From Prevotella sp. (GTDB lineage Bacteria > Bacteroidota > Bacteroidia > Bacteroidales > Bacteroidaceae), in NCBI GenBank assembly GCA_017618275.1, contig JAFZUS010000111.1:103573-163837 (forward strand): a stretch of 60,265 nt of DNA, in the 5' to 3' direction. A program made the translations under genes and the position numbers. Position 1 is the stretch's first letter, and each line of letters opens with the position of its first letter. The notes under the pieces are model-generated. The model saw only the letters and a list, made by a program, of their open reading frames with translations. It was not told where the DNA came from and ran no database searches. This document shows positions 9,538 through 17,024 of the stretch, in pieces.

Positions 9538-9952
9538 TTTGAAATCAGTAAAGGTCCACCGCACGCTCGAAGGAACCATCTTCGAGACAGCGGCAGCCAT
9601 CATAATGGTCGTCACATGGGCCATTGCCATCGCTACCCATCAGATGGACTTAGATGAGGTGAAGGGCAGTTTTATGGGTGTCATATTCGGAACGATAGCA
9701 GTCGCCGTCGCGCTGATAGGTGCCTATTTCCCCAGTCACATCAACGTTGCCAACGTCAAACTGGAGAACATCCGTCAGGTGGAGTGGGCCATTCGCATGT
9801 GTCGTGTCCTTGCCATCGAACTCGCGTTGTTGATTTTGGCAATAGTGTCTTTCGGAAAGAATATCACTGACGGCCCTTGGATGCTGATTCCTGTAGGAAT
9901 CATCATCATGACAGCCCTCTTTTTCACCCAGGTTGTCCGCAAAGCCAGATAG
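9518..9952 (+). CDS. Small four-helix membrane protein of the SPFH operon
   Basis: 144 residues with hydrophobic segments at about 23-40, 51-69, 90-109 and 119-136, and a basic end (VVRKAR). I do not recognise a named family with confidence. The overlap with the ribbon-helix-helix gene places it in the SPFH operon, so it may be a membrane partner of the SPFH protein. It converges on the B3/4 gene with a 12-base spacer. Confidence 0.8.
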   Translation: MEQNKFDLKSVKVHRTLEGTIFETAAAIIMVVTWAIAIATHQMDLDEVKGSFMGVIFGTIAVAVALIGAYFPSHINVANVKLENIRQVEWAIRMCRVLAIELALLILAIVSFGKNITDGPWMLIPVGIIIMTALFFTQVVRKAR

Positions 9953-9964
9953 GATCTGCTCCGT

Positions 9965-10630
9965 TTAGCGATAGATGGTCACACTGCCGCCGTCACTCTG
10001 GCAGTATTTCCGTAGCAGTTGCTGGATGAAGCGGGCATTGTCCGTCACACGCGCCTCGTTGCCGTCGTATCCGTTGATGAGCACCACGAGGTGGGTGGTG
10101 CTGAGTGTCATCTTCGTCCGTTCGTGGTCGCTGGTGGGGGTGCCTACACCCCCTTCGGCGTCACGGTATACGGGCAGTCCGGCAATGTTGATGATGCCTC
10201 TGCCAATCCCCTCGTAAGGCTCCCCTTCGCGCCCGACTCCCAGTGTCAGCGTGTCTCCCACGAACTTGTCCGCGTCGAAGCCGCCGATGCTGTAGCCAAA
10301 GGCGATGGAGGCCAGGTTCACCAGGTCTACCAGCGTGTCTATCTGATAGAGTTCCTTGCCTTGCAGCATCCGTCGGATCAGTTGTTCACTGGCCGGACGG
10401 TAGCGGGATGGGTCTTTGCCGCAGGCCTTGTAGACATTGCGTGTGGCGGCGATACCGGGCAGTTGCTTCAACGACTCAGTAGTGAGTTCGTTGCGGAACC
10501 GCTCCTCGAGGGCGTGTATCTCATCCCATAGTTCGGCGCAGTAGGGGGTATTCACCACCTGCGCCTCGACGGCGGCCCCCACAAAGGTGGGGCAGACGCT
10601 CTCAATCTCCTGTGATACGATAATCTTCAT
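9965..10630 (-). CDS. B3/B4 tRNA-binding-domain protein
   Basis: 221 residues, a free-standing version of the B3/4 domain of phenylalanyl-tRNA synthetase beta chain. Visible features: LPGIAATRNVYKACGKDPSRYRPASEQLIRR, then LYQIDTLVDLVNLASI and GGFDADK, as in PF03483. In PheT this domain hydrolyses mischarged Tyr-tRNA; free-standing forms are presumed trans-editing or amino-acid binding proteins. It lies 12 bases downstream of the GH97 gene and is probably co-transcribed, although no functional link is evident. Confidence 0.88.
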   Translation of the reverse strand: MKIIVSQEIESVCPTFVGAAVEAQVVNTPYCAELWDEIHALEERFRNELTTESLKQLPGIAATRNVYKACGKDPSRYRPASEQLIRRMLQGKELYQIDTLVDLVNLASIAFGYSIGGFDADKFVGDTLTLGVGREGEPYEGIGRGIINIAGLPVYRDAEGGVGTPTSDHERTKMTLSTTHLVVLINGYDGNEARVTDNARFIQQLLRKYCQSDGGSVTIYR

Positions 10631-10642
10631 TCTGTATTTACT

Positions 10643-12610
10643 TTATCTGCACAGGATCAGCCCGCCATTGGGTTGCAGGGTCACCTTCGCCTTGCCTTTC
10701 TTGTCTATCTTGAGGGTGGTGAGTGTGGGTTCACCGCTCTTCTTGTCGTCTATGTAGTAGTTGAGCGTCTCGCCAGCGGCAAACATCGGCAGGTCGAGGG
10801 TCAGCGTCAGCGGCTCTTTCTCAGCGGAAAGTCCGGCCACGTACCACTGTCCGTTGGTGGCCTTACGGGCCAGGACGACATATCTGCCAGGATAACCGTC
10901 GATGTAGCGTGTCTCCTCCCAGGTCGTCGGCAGCGTCTTCAGGAAGTCCATCTCAAACTGCGGCAGTTCCTGCAGGTTGTTGGGTTGCATGGCCACACAC
11001 TGCACCGAGGTCTGCATGATGAGTCCGGAGGCCATCTCGAAGATGTCGGTGGTCTTGCGCGTGTGGCGGCTCTTGTTGTCGCGCGACATCCATTTGTTCA
11101 TGATGATGCCGCCCCAGTCCATCGAGGCTGTGGCGTTGCGACAGAAAGGATGGAGGGTGAGGTCGAACGACTCGCTGATGGTGGCTCCTTCGCCGAAGTA
11201 CAGGTTCTCGGAAGCCAGCACAGCCTCCGAGGCTACGTAGTTGGGGTACATCCGCTCCCAACCGCGTGGGATGGTGCAGCCGTGGAATACGACCTGCAAC
11301 CCGTAGCGGTTAGCGTCGCTGAGGATATCCTCGTAGAGTCGCATCACCTCTTGTTTGTCGCCTCCGAAGAAGTCCACCTTGATGCCCTTTACGCCGATGC
11401 TCTGCATCCACTTCATCTCCCGTTCGCGGGCGATGGCGGTGTTCATGCAGTCACGGGGTGTCTGTGGCGCATCGTTGGCGAAGCCGTTGCTGTTGTACCA
11501 TAGCAGCAGGTGTACACCTTTCGACTGGGCGTATTTCGAGAGTTCCGCAATGCGGTCACGCCCGATCTGCGTGTCCCACCAGTTATCTACGAGACAGTAC
11601 TCGAAGCCCATCGCCGAGGCGAGGTCGATGAACTGCACCTGGTCGTCGTAGTTGATGCTGTTGTCCTGCCAGAGCAGCCAACTCCATGTGTAGCGGCCCG
11701 GGCAGTAGTCGGTGCTGGGTTGGTAGCGCGGCTCTACCACATCGTAACTGATGGTGGTCTCCACGATGGGTTTGAGCGTCGTGCCGAGGGTGACAGTGCG
11801 CCAGGGTGTCTCGCCGGGCAGGGGGATGGCGGCGAAGTCGGAGCCGAAGCCGTTGTTCTCGCCCGCATCGGGGTAGGCCACGGTATAGCCCGTGCCAGCC
11901 TGATAATCAGAAAGGTGGCTTCCGCAGTAGTTCGAGCCTACGCCCGTCTCAGCCACCAGTGCCCAGCCCGTTGGGAGGTGGAAAAGAGCCGGAAAGATAT
12001 ATCCATGCCCGTACTGCGACGGCTTGTCCATCGGCGCGTCGGCGCTGTAGCCCTCTTCATAACTCGGCTTCGTCTGCTCCCAACCGCTTTCAGGGCCTAT
12101 CTGTGGCGAGATGAAGGTCGTGGTGCCGTCGGGGAATGAGAAACTGCTCAATTCGCTCAGTATCCGTACGCGTTTCATCTCCTTGCGACCTACGTTCTGG
12201 CGGGGCAAGGCGTAGCGGAACGCGATGTCGTTGTTGCTCACCTGGAACGTGATGCTCATCTTCCTGCCATCCTTGTTCTCCACGTCGAGTGTCAGCGTGT
12301 TGGCCTGGTAGTCGCCCTTCGAGGCCTTCGTGCCGCGCATCTGGTACTGTTTGCTCACGGCATCACTCTTCTGCCCCTTCAGCGTCAGGTCGCGCGTCAG
12401 GTCGCCGATGCTCGTCTTCAGGCCGAGGGCCGACTTCTCCAGCATCCTCTGTCCGTCGAGCGTGGCGTCGTAGTATAGCCTGCCGCCGTCGCAACTCACG
12501 TTTACCACCAGTCGCCCGTCGGGCGATGTCACTTTCACATCCTCCGCCAGTGCGGGGCTTGTCATCATGCAGCACAGTGCGGCTGCCAGTGTCGTCAGAA
12601 TCTTCTTCAT
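10643..12610 (-). CDS. GH97-family glycoside hydrolase
   Basis: 655 residues with a signal peptide (MKKILTTLAAALCCMM...ALA). The N-terminal beta-sandwich (about 25-290) is followed by a TIM barrel (TYSW-like RYTWSWLLWQDNSINYDDQ, EYCLVDNWWD, LLLWYNSNG, GIKVDFFGGDKQ) and a C-terminal sandwich ending in GGLILCR. This is the GH97 layout (SusB-like alpha-glucosidase or alpha-galactosidase). The Asp in VDFF sits where retaining members carry the nucleophile, so retaining chemistry is possible, but an alignment is needed. Periplasmic action on alpha-glycosides is expected. It has its own promoter at 12639-12647. Confidence 0.93.
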   Translation of the reverse strand: MKKILTTLAAALCCMMTSPALAEDVKVTSPDGRLVVNVSCDGGRLYYDATLDGQRMLEKSALGLKTSIGDLTRDLTLKGQKSDAVSKQYQMRGTKASKGDYQANTLTLDVENKDGRKMSITFQVSNNDIAFRYALPRQNVGRKEMKRVRILSELSSFSFPDGTTTFISPQIGPESGWEQTKPSYEEGYSADAPMDKPSQYGHGYIFPALFHLPTGWALVAETGVGSNYCGSHLSDYQAGTGYTVAYPDAGENNGFGSDFAAIPLPGETPWRTVTLGTTLKPIVETTISYDVVEPRYQPSTDYCPGRYTWSWLLWQDNSINYDDQVQFIDLASAMGFEYCLVDNWWDTQIGRDRIAELSKYAQSKGVHLLLWYNSNGFANDAPQTPRDCMNTAIAREREMKWMQSIGVKGIKVDFFGGDKQEVMRLYEDILSDANRYGLQVVFHGCTIPRGWERMYPNYVASEAVLASENLYFGEGATISESFDLTLHPFCRNATASMDWGGIIMNKWMSRDNKSRHTRKTTDIFEMASGLIMQTSVQCVAMQPNNLQELPQFEMDFLKTLPTTWEETRYIDGYPGRYVVLARKATNGQWYVAGLSAEKEPLTLTLDLPMFAAGETLNYYIDDKKSGEPTLTTLKIDKKGKAKVTLQPNGGLILCR

Positions 12611-12638
12611 ATTCTTCTATCTTTAGTTTTGTCTAACT

Positions 12639-12647
12639 GCAAAGGTA
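12639..12647 (-). promoter_or_regulatory. -7 element for the GH97 gene
   Basis: TACCTTTGC on the minus strand, 28 bases before the GH97 start and just past the stop of the truncated protease gene. No well-placed TTG is visible upstream. Confidence 0.6.
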
Positions 12648-12658
12648 CTATTTGCGAA

Positions 12659-13129
12659 TCAATGTAGACCCCACAGGTTATAAGGTTCGTGTTGCCCCCA
12701 TCGTGTCTGCATGAGCGGCTCGATGGCCGTCATGCCCATGTCGTTGCCGGCCGCTGAAGTCGCAGTGATGTTGCCCAGCATTCTGATTTGTTCGGCATAG
12801 TCCTGCAGCCATGCGCTCATGTTGTCGGGTATGCGGCTGGCATCGAAACAGCCAGTCAGGCTGTATCCCAGCACTGGCAGGGTACGGTCGTCGGCCGATG
12901 CGATCACGTAGCCGCCTCCCTCGATGTTGAAGGCGTAGAGTTCAGGTATCCCTGTGGGTACAGCCTGCATGTTTATATTCTTCTGGGCACGGGCTGCGGC
13001 CTGTCCGTCACCTCTCTTCTGGAGCATGAAAGAGCGTGCGTTGCCTAATGCCTGCTGTTGGCTGATTTCTGCTGCAGAGAGCGCCAGGCTCGTCATGAGC
13101 AGCCATACAATGGTATAGAATTTTTTCAT
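12659..13129 (-). pseudogene. Truncated C10 (streptopain) protease: prodomain only
   Basis: 156 residues with a signal peptide (MKKFYTIVWLLMTSLALSAA) and a Spi/prodomain (AFNIEGGGYVIASADDRTLPVLGYSLTGCFD, IPDNMSAWLQDYAEQI). It then enters the first residues of the mature protease (IEPLMQTRWGQHEPYN) and stops eight codons after TRWG. Complete C10 proteases continue for a few hundred residues with catalytic Cys and His, both absent. The DNA after the stop is the GH97 promoter, so the catalytic part was deleted. The fragment could still be secreted and act as an inhibitor of related proteases, as stand-alone Spi proteins do, but the cut inside the mature domain argues for decay. Confidence 0.82.
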
Positions 13130-13150
13130 GTCTGTTTGTTTTATTTGGCC

Positions 13151-13182
13151 GCGAAATTACGAAAAAAAGCCGAAAGTTCCAA
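13151..13182 (-). promoter_or_regulatory. Promoter of the C10 remnant
   Basis: TAATTTCGC at 13159-13151 on the minus strand with TTG at 13182-13180, 20 bases apart. The TTG falls in the loop of the hairpin at 13169-13192. Confidence 0.55.
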
Positions 13183-13192
13183 GACTTTCGGC
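13169..13192 (-). terminator. Strong hairpin followed by T7 on the minus strand
   Basis: GCCGAAAGT, six-base loop, ACTTTCGGC: a perfect 9-bp stem. On the minus strand it is followed by seven T residues (13168-13162). It lies just upstream of the C10 remnant, so it would stop transcripts arriving from the right, where no minus-strand gene is now present. On the plus strand the T-run is weaker (CAATTTTT). Confidence 0.65.
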
Positions 13193-13346
13193 CAATTTTT
13201 ATGTCACGTCTTTCTTAATGGCAAAATATAGTGCAAACCCGTAGAAAAAGTTTCTTTTGGATTGGAAAAACATGGGTAACGGAGAATTTTCTCCGCCTGA
13301 TAATTAAAAAAATGAGGGAAAATGACGTTATTATCGAAAAATAAAG

Positions 13347-13355
13347 TAATTTTGC
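13347..13355 (+). promoter_or_regulatory. -7 element for the GH5 gene
   Basis: TAATTTTGC, 38 bases before the ATG at 13394. No clear TTG is seen at the expected distance. The region 13193-13393 otherwise holds only AT-rich DNA. Confidence 0.6.
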
Positions 13356-13393
13356 AAATTGAAGTATATGATTTCCTTAATAACAATTGCGAT

Positions 13394-15529
13394 ATGGAAC
13401 TAAAAATTAAAACGACTCTTCTTTTGCTAGCAAGTTTGTTTATGAGTTTGCTGAGTGCATCTGCTCAGACTAAAATCGATGCTGAATTGTATGCAAAATG
13501 TGTCACCTCTGACGAGATCACAACAGTAAATGATGGTCAAGCCATTGGCAATTTTGATGTGCCCGGCGAACAATTAATCTATAATGTCAATGTACAAGAA
13601 ACAGGTTTTTATCAATTCTCTTTTAAGTACATAACTGGGAGAGACGGGCTTCTCCGTATTCAGACGGATGACGGTTCTTATTTCGTATATAGTTTGGACG
13701 CTTACCGTTTGTTGGGAGACGATTGGGATCAATTGCCAATAAATGACTGGTATGAGTTCCCAATAGTGAACGGCCCCTCTTTCTATCTGACAGCAGGTGA
13801 ACACACGATTACCGTTACAAATGAGGACGCAGTGATGAACATTGATTATTTCTTAATGCAGGAATCAGATGTGACGGATAAAACGGTTGCTTTTGTGAAA
13901 ACGGTTCCCTCAAAGGTTAATCTGACGCCTTATGGTGAAACGGCCATCTATCCTATCTCTTATAATGCATCAGGAGAAATGATCGCTGTTCCTGTGACAT
14001 GATCGAGCAATGCTGTGAATGGCATCTATAAAGCAGGAAATTCTGAAACTACCGACGTGGTGACAGTTACTGTCGGTGGCGTTTCTAAGGAAGTAGGTGT
14101 TTCTGTAGAAAAACCAGAGAAGAAAAGAGAGTTCGTCGTATCAAGACATGGAAACTTAAATACAAGTAAAGGGTATGTGTGCGATGCAAGCAGTAATAAA
14201 GTTTGCCTGATGGGAACGAGTTTCTATTGGAGTTGTTCGGCACCATTGTGGTGGTGCAAAGAGACCGTAGATTATTTGGTGGACCAATATAGTGTTCAAA
14301 TTATCCGGCTACCCGTCGCCATTGCACCATGTGGCATTAACGGACAAGATCGTCCTGGCAATCCACTTGAGACTTGGAACAAGGACTGTTACTACTATCG
14401 TCCGGAATATACAAAGAAAATGGTGGACGAGGTAGTAAAGGCTGCCATTGAGAATGACATCTACGTGATTATCGATTTCCACGAACATTATGCTGAAGAA
14501 TGGGTAAATTTGGCACAGGAATTCTTCTCCTATTTTGCAAAAAAATGGGGAAAGTATCCAAATGTCATGTATGAAATATATAATGAGCCCATGTGTGATA
14601 ACGGAACAGTTATACAATATGCAAAGCAAATTATTCCTGCGATTCGTTTCAACGACCCGGATAATATCATTATAGTGGGTTCCAGTCAATACGCTAGAGA
14701 ACCTGATGAAGTGACTGCTGCCGGACAAGGCCAAATGAATATTGCCTATTCTTGGCATGGATATGTTCCGTATGGTCATCAGAATGATTGGAGTTCTGAT
14801 AATTCTCTTACATGGAACACGTCGATTCCTGTAATCGCAACTGAATGGGGGCTGGCCAATAATAAAAATGATGGAGGTTTGTTTGACATATTCAAGTCGA
14901 GAGGCGTTATCAATTGTTTTTGGTCTATGAGTAACATAGGAGGAGACGATGCTAAGTGGTCTGTTTTGAAAAGCGAATGCTACAAAAAATCAGGATGGAC
15001 AGACGAAGACATGACAGAAAACGGAGCGTATATGTTGGAGCAAACGAGAGGATGGTTGACTTATAAACCTACTACTTCTTGGGATGATGCTTCGGAGTTG
15101 TCCATGTCTATCTGTTCTGATAAGGGATTCTCTTTGCAAGAAAAAGAAACAACCTTGTCCGGCTCTGCAAAGGGAGGTACAGGAAACTATTCATATACAT
15201 GGATACAATTGAAAGGGCCTAATACAGCCATCATTGCTTCTCCTAATTCGGCAGAGACAAAAGTGTCGGGTTTGGCCAACGGTGTGTACACTTTCATGCT
15301 TAGTGTCAATGATGGGGAGGATGAATTGTTTGAAATTGTTTCTGTTTACCCTAAGGGCGATGCCGATGGTGACGGACAGGTAACCGCTGCCGATATCGTA
15401 GCCATGACGAAATACATGATGGGCAATATGCCCGCCGGCTTCAGCAAGGCTAATGCCGACGTCAACCTCGACGGCGTCATCAACATCGCCGACATCGTGG
15501 CTGTGTCGAACATCCTCCTCAACGACTAA
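13394..15529 (+). pseudogene. GH5 endoglucanase-like protein with dockerin-like tail, interrupted by an in-frame TGA
   Basis: One reading frame of 711 codons with a TGA at codon 203 (14000-14002). The frame continues unchanged, and the context PVT-stop-SSNAVNGIYKAGN fits a Trp in an Ig-like domain. Order: signal peptide (MELKIKTTLLLLASLFMSLL), a beta-sandwich resembling CBM6/35 (about 30-170), an Ig-like segment holding the stop, then a GH5 barrel with acid/base Glu398 in YEIYNEP and nucleophile Glu484 in ATEWG, an Ig/PKD-like domain, and a 57-residue dockerin-like tail. Start chosen at the signal peptide rather than the longer upstream frame. The catalytic part looks AT-richer than the tail. 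If the stop is real, only the binding domain is made unless translation restarts. Confidence 0.88.
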
Positions 15530-15563
15530 CGTTTCGGATAGGGCTCGGCAGCCATGTTTTAAA

Positions 15564-15597
15564 GGAGCCCTTGGCGCGAGGCCAAGGGCTCCTTTTT
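15564..15597 (+). terminator. Intrinsic terminator after the GH5 gene
   Basis: Perfect 12-bp stem GGAGCCCTTGGC / GCCAAGGGCTCC, five-base loop, then TTTTT. A near copy of the same hairpin closes the DUF285 operon at 31042-31078. Confidence 0.9.
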
Positions 15598-15663
15598 CCC
15601 TTGCATTATCGGAGGGGGGAGCGGAGGATTTTTCAATTTTTTCAAAAAAATCGGGAAAAAACT

Positions 15664-15694
15664 TGGAAGATTCAAATAAAAGATGTATATTTGC
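15664..15694 (+). promoter_or_regulatory. Promoter of the 15804 gene
   Basis: TTG at 15664-15666, 19 bases, TATATTTGC at 15686-15694. The gap 15530-15803 otherwise holds the GH5 terminator and a structured leader. Confidence 0.75.
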
Positions 15695-15706
15695 AACGTG
15701 AATCGG

Positions 15707-15735
15707 TTGTGCGGGGGCACAATGTCAAGGGACAT
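15707..15735 (+). promoter_or_regulatory. Two adjacent small hairpins in the leader of the 15804 gene
   Basis: TTGTGC-GGGG-GCACAA at 15707-15722 and ATGTC-AAGG-GACAT at 15722-15735 lie just after the expected transcription start, in a leader of about 100 bases. They could be cis-regulatory RNA or chance; no known riboswitch is recognised. Confidence 0.3.
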
Positions 15736-15803
15736 CATATCGACACTGATACTACAATTTCACTGGATTAGAAAAAAGTATTCACATTTAAAACAGTTGC
15801 GAT

Positions 15804-16718
15804 ATGAAAACAATGTCTTCAAACCCTGCGGGAGGGTCTTTACATTCCCGCTTGTTGGGAACCCAAGTGGTGTTGGCAGGACGATCGGCGCTTCTGCCAA
15901 ACGACGATGTACCTATCATAGTGCAAAAGATGACAATGGGACAGATCAATGCTATCCCTACGGATCGCTTTGCAGTGTCACTGGTTGAGGCAACGGGAAC
16001 GGGGCCTTCTTTTAGATTGAAAGGCCCGATGGAGAGGTACAGGTTGCGCCAAATGAAGCGACACGGCCTTCTGAATGGAGGGATCAGGACGACTGGTCTT
16101 GTACGGAGATTGTCGGGCTCAGTCGCGCCTGGGGATGACGGGTCGAGGCAGTATACCACTTTGATTGCCTTGGCAAAAGAAGTGATACACAACGCTGACG
16201 ACCTGTATTTCATTAACCGCAGACTTATTCGCGATTCCGGTGGCGAACCGCCGGGCAGCGACCTCTTCCTTCCGCCTATTGACGCAGGCCTGATGTCGGA
16301 CTGCATCAAGAAAATCGTCCTCAACATCTTCGGCTACGGTGACAAGGGAGAGGTCTGCGGCGGGAAAATAAAACTGGTTGAGTTTTGCCTGCTGATGCAT
16401 TACTATTTCATACGCATTAAGATTCTGAACAATACCTCGCGCCAGCCGTTTTGCGAGTATTTGGAGAAATTTGTGTTCACAGGCCAGAAGAGGTTCACTG
16501 CCAAGACGTTCAACAACAACGCGAACAGCGTCAATTATTCAAAAATGGAACCCCTCTTCATCGATGAAGCGCGTATGTCCTTCAACTTCAAGAACCATCC
16601 TAACCCTGACGGGACGCTCAAGGCCGTTTTCCAGGAGGTCGGCTGTATTTTCCACAACTCTCCCTACTTTAACAAAATAAGGGAGATACGAACCAATGTC
16701 GACAATTTCAGGTTTTAA
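15804..16718 (+). CDS. Unrecognised protein of the accessory region
   Basis: 304 residues, no signal peptide or clear membrane helix. The first 110 residues are rich in Gly, Arg and Ser with little predicted order. The rest is more regular (LIALAKEVIHNADDLYFINRRLI, KIKLVEFCLLMHYYFIRIKIL, KRFTAKTFNNNANSVNY, MEPLFIDEARMSFNFK). I do not recognise a family. It has its own promoter (15664-15694), a leader of about 100 bases and its own terminator (16755-16788), so it is an independent unit between the GH5 gene and the next unknown gene. Confidence 0.7.
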   Translation: MKTMSSNPAGGSLHSRLLGTQVVLAGRSALLPNDDVPIIVQKMTMGQINAIPTDRFAVSLVEATGTGPSFRLKGPMERYRLRQMKRHGLLNGGIRTTGLVRRLSGSVAPGDDGSRQYTTLIALAKEVIHNADDLYFINRRLIRDSGGEPPGSDLFLPPIDAGLMSDCIKKIVLNIFGYGDKGEVCGGKIKLVEFCLLMHYYFIRIKILNNTSRQPFCEYLEKFVFTGQKRFTAKTFNNNANSVNYSKMEPLFIDEARMSFNFKNHPNPDGTLKAVFQEVGCIFHNSPYFNKIREIRTNVDNFRF

Positions 16719-16754
16719 CCCCTGTACATCGGTATTTCGCGGATATCCACCCAA

Positions 16755-16788
16755 CAGAGGTTCCTTGACGGGACCTCTGTTTTTTTTC
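16755..16788 (+). terminator. Intrinsic terminator after the 15804 gene
   Basis: 10-bp stem CAGAGGTTCC / GGGACCTCTG with one G-U pair, five-base loop, then a run of nine T. Confidence 0.9.
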
Positions 16789-16839
16789 CAATCCAAAATC
16801 GGCTTTTTCCAATCGCTAGGAGGGCGTAATAATATTGCT

Positions 16840-16848
16840 TACCTTTGC
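16840..16848 (+). promoter_or_regulatory. -7 element for the 17025 gene
   Basis: TACCTTTGC. The 306-base gap 16719-17024 consists of the terminator above, this promoter element, and a leader of about 170 bases containing an 11-bp tandem array. No TTG is visible at the expected distance. Confidence 0.6.
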
Positions 16849-16891
16849 CCCCGAAATCATCGAAACAGTATTTGGAAATGGAAACTCAAAG

Positions 16892-16946
16892 ACATCTCAA
16901 GCACATCTCATGGACTACTCATGGATTACTCATGGACTTCTCTATG
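16892..16946 (+). repeat. Five degenerate 11-bp tandem units in the 5' leader
   Basis: Units in exact register: ACATCTCAAGC, ACATCTCATGG, ACTACTCATGG, ATTACTCATGG, ACTTCTCTATG. They lie downstream of a promoter, as does the 11-bp array at 60232-60265 with unit ATATCTCCAAT; both share the core ATCTC. Confidence 0.7.
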
Positions 16947-17024
16947 ATTGCCCTAAGACATCTCAGAACCATCCCGGTGCTGTGGGTAATGATTACTATT
17001 GTTTCATTTAATTCTTTATTCACT

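Noticed and set aside
14000-14002. Genetic code change or selenocysteine at the TGA
   Set aside because: TGA ends many genes here and TGG is used for Trp; no selenocysteine hairpin or Cys-type context is seen. A nonsense mutation or read error is simpler.
15788-16327. 179-codon frame on the minus strand
   Set aside because: Antisense to the 15804 gene. The plus strand has promoter and terminator in the right places, though neither product is recognised, so this is less certain than other rejections.
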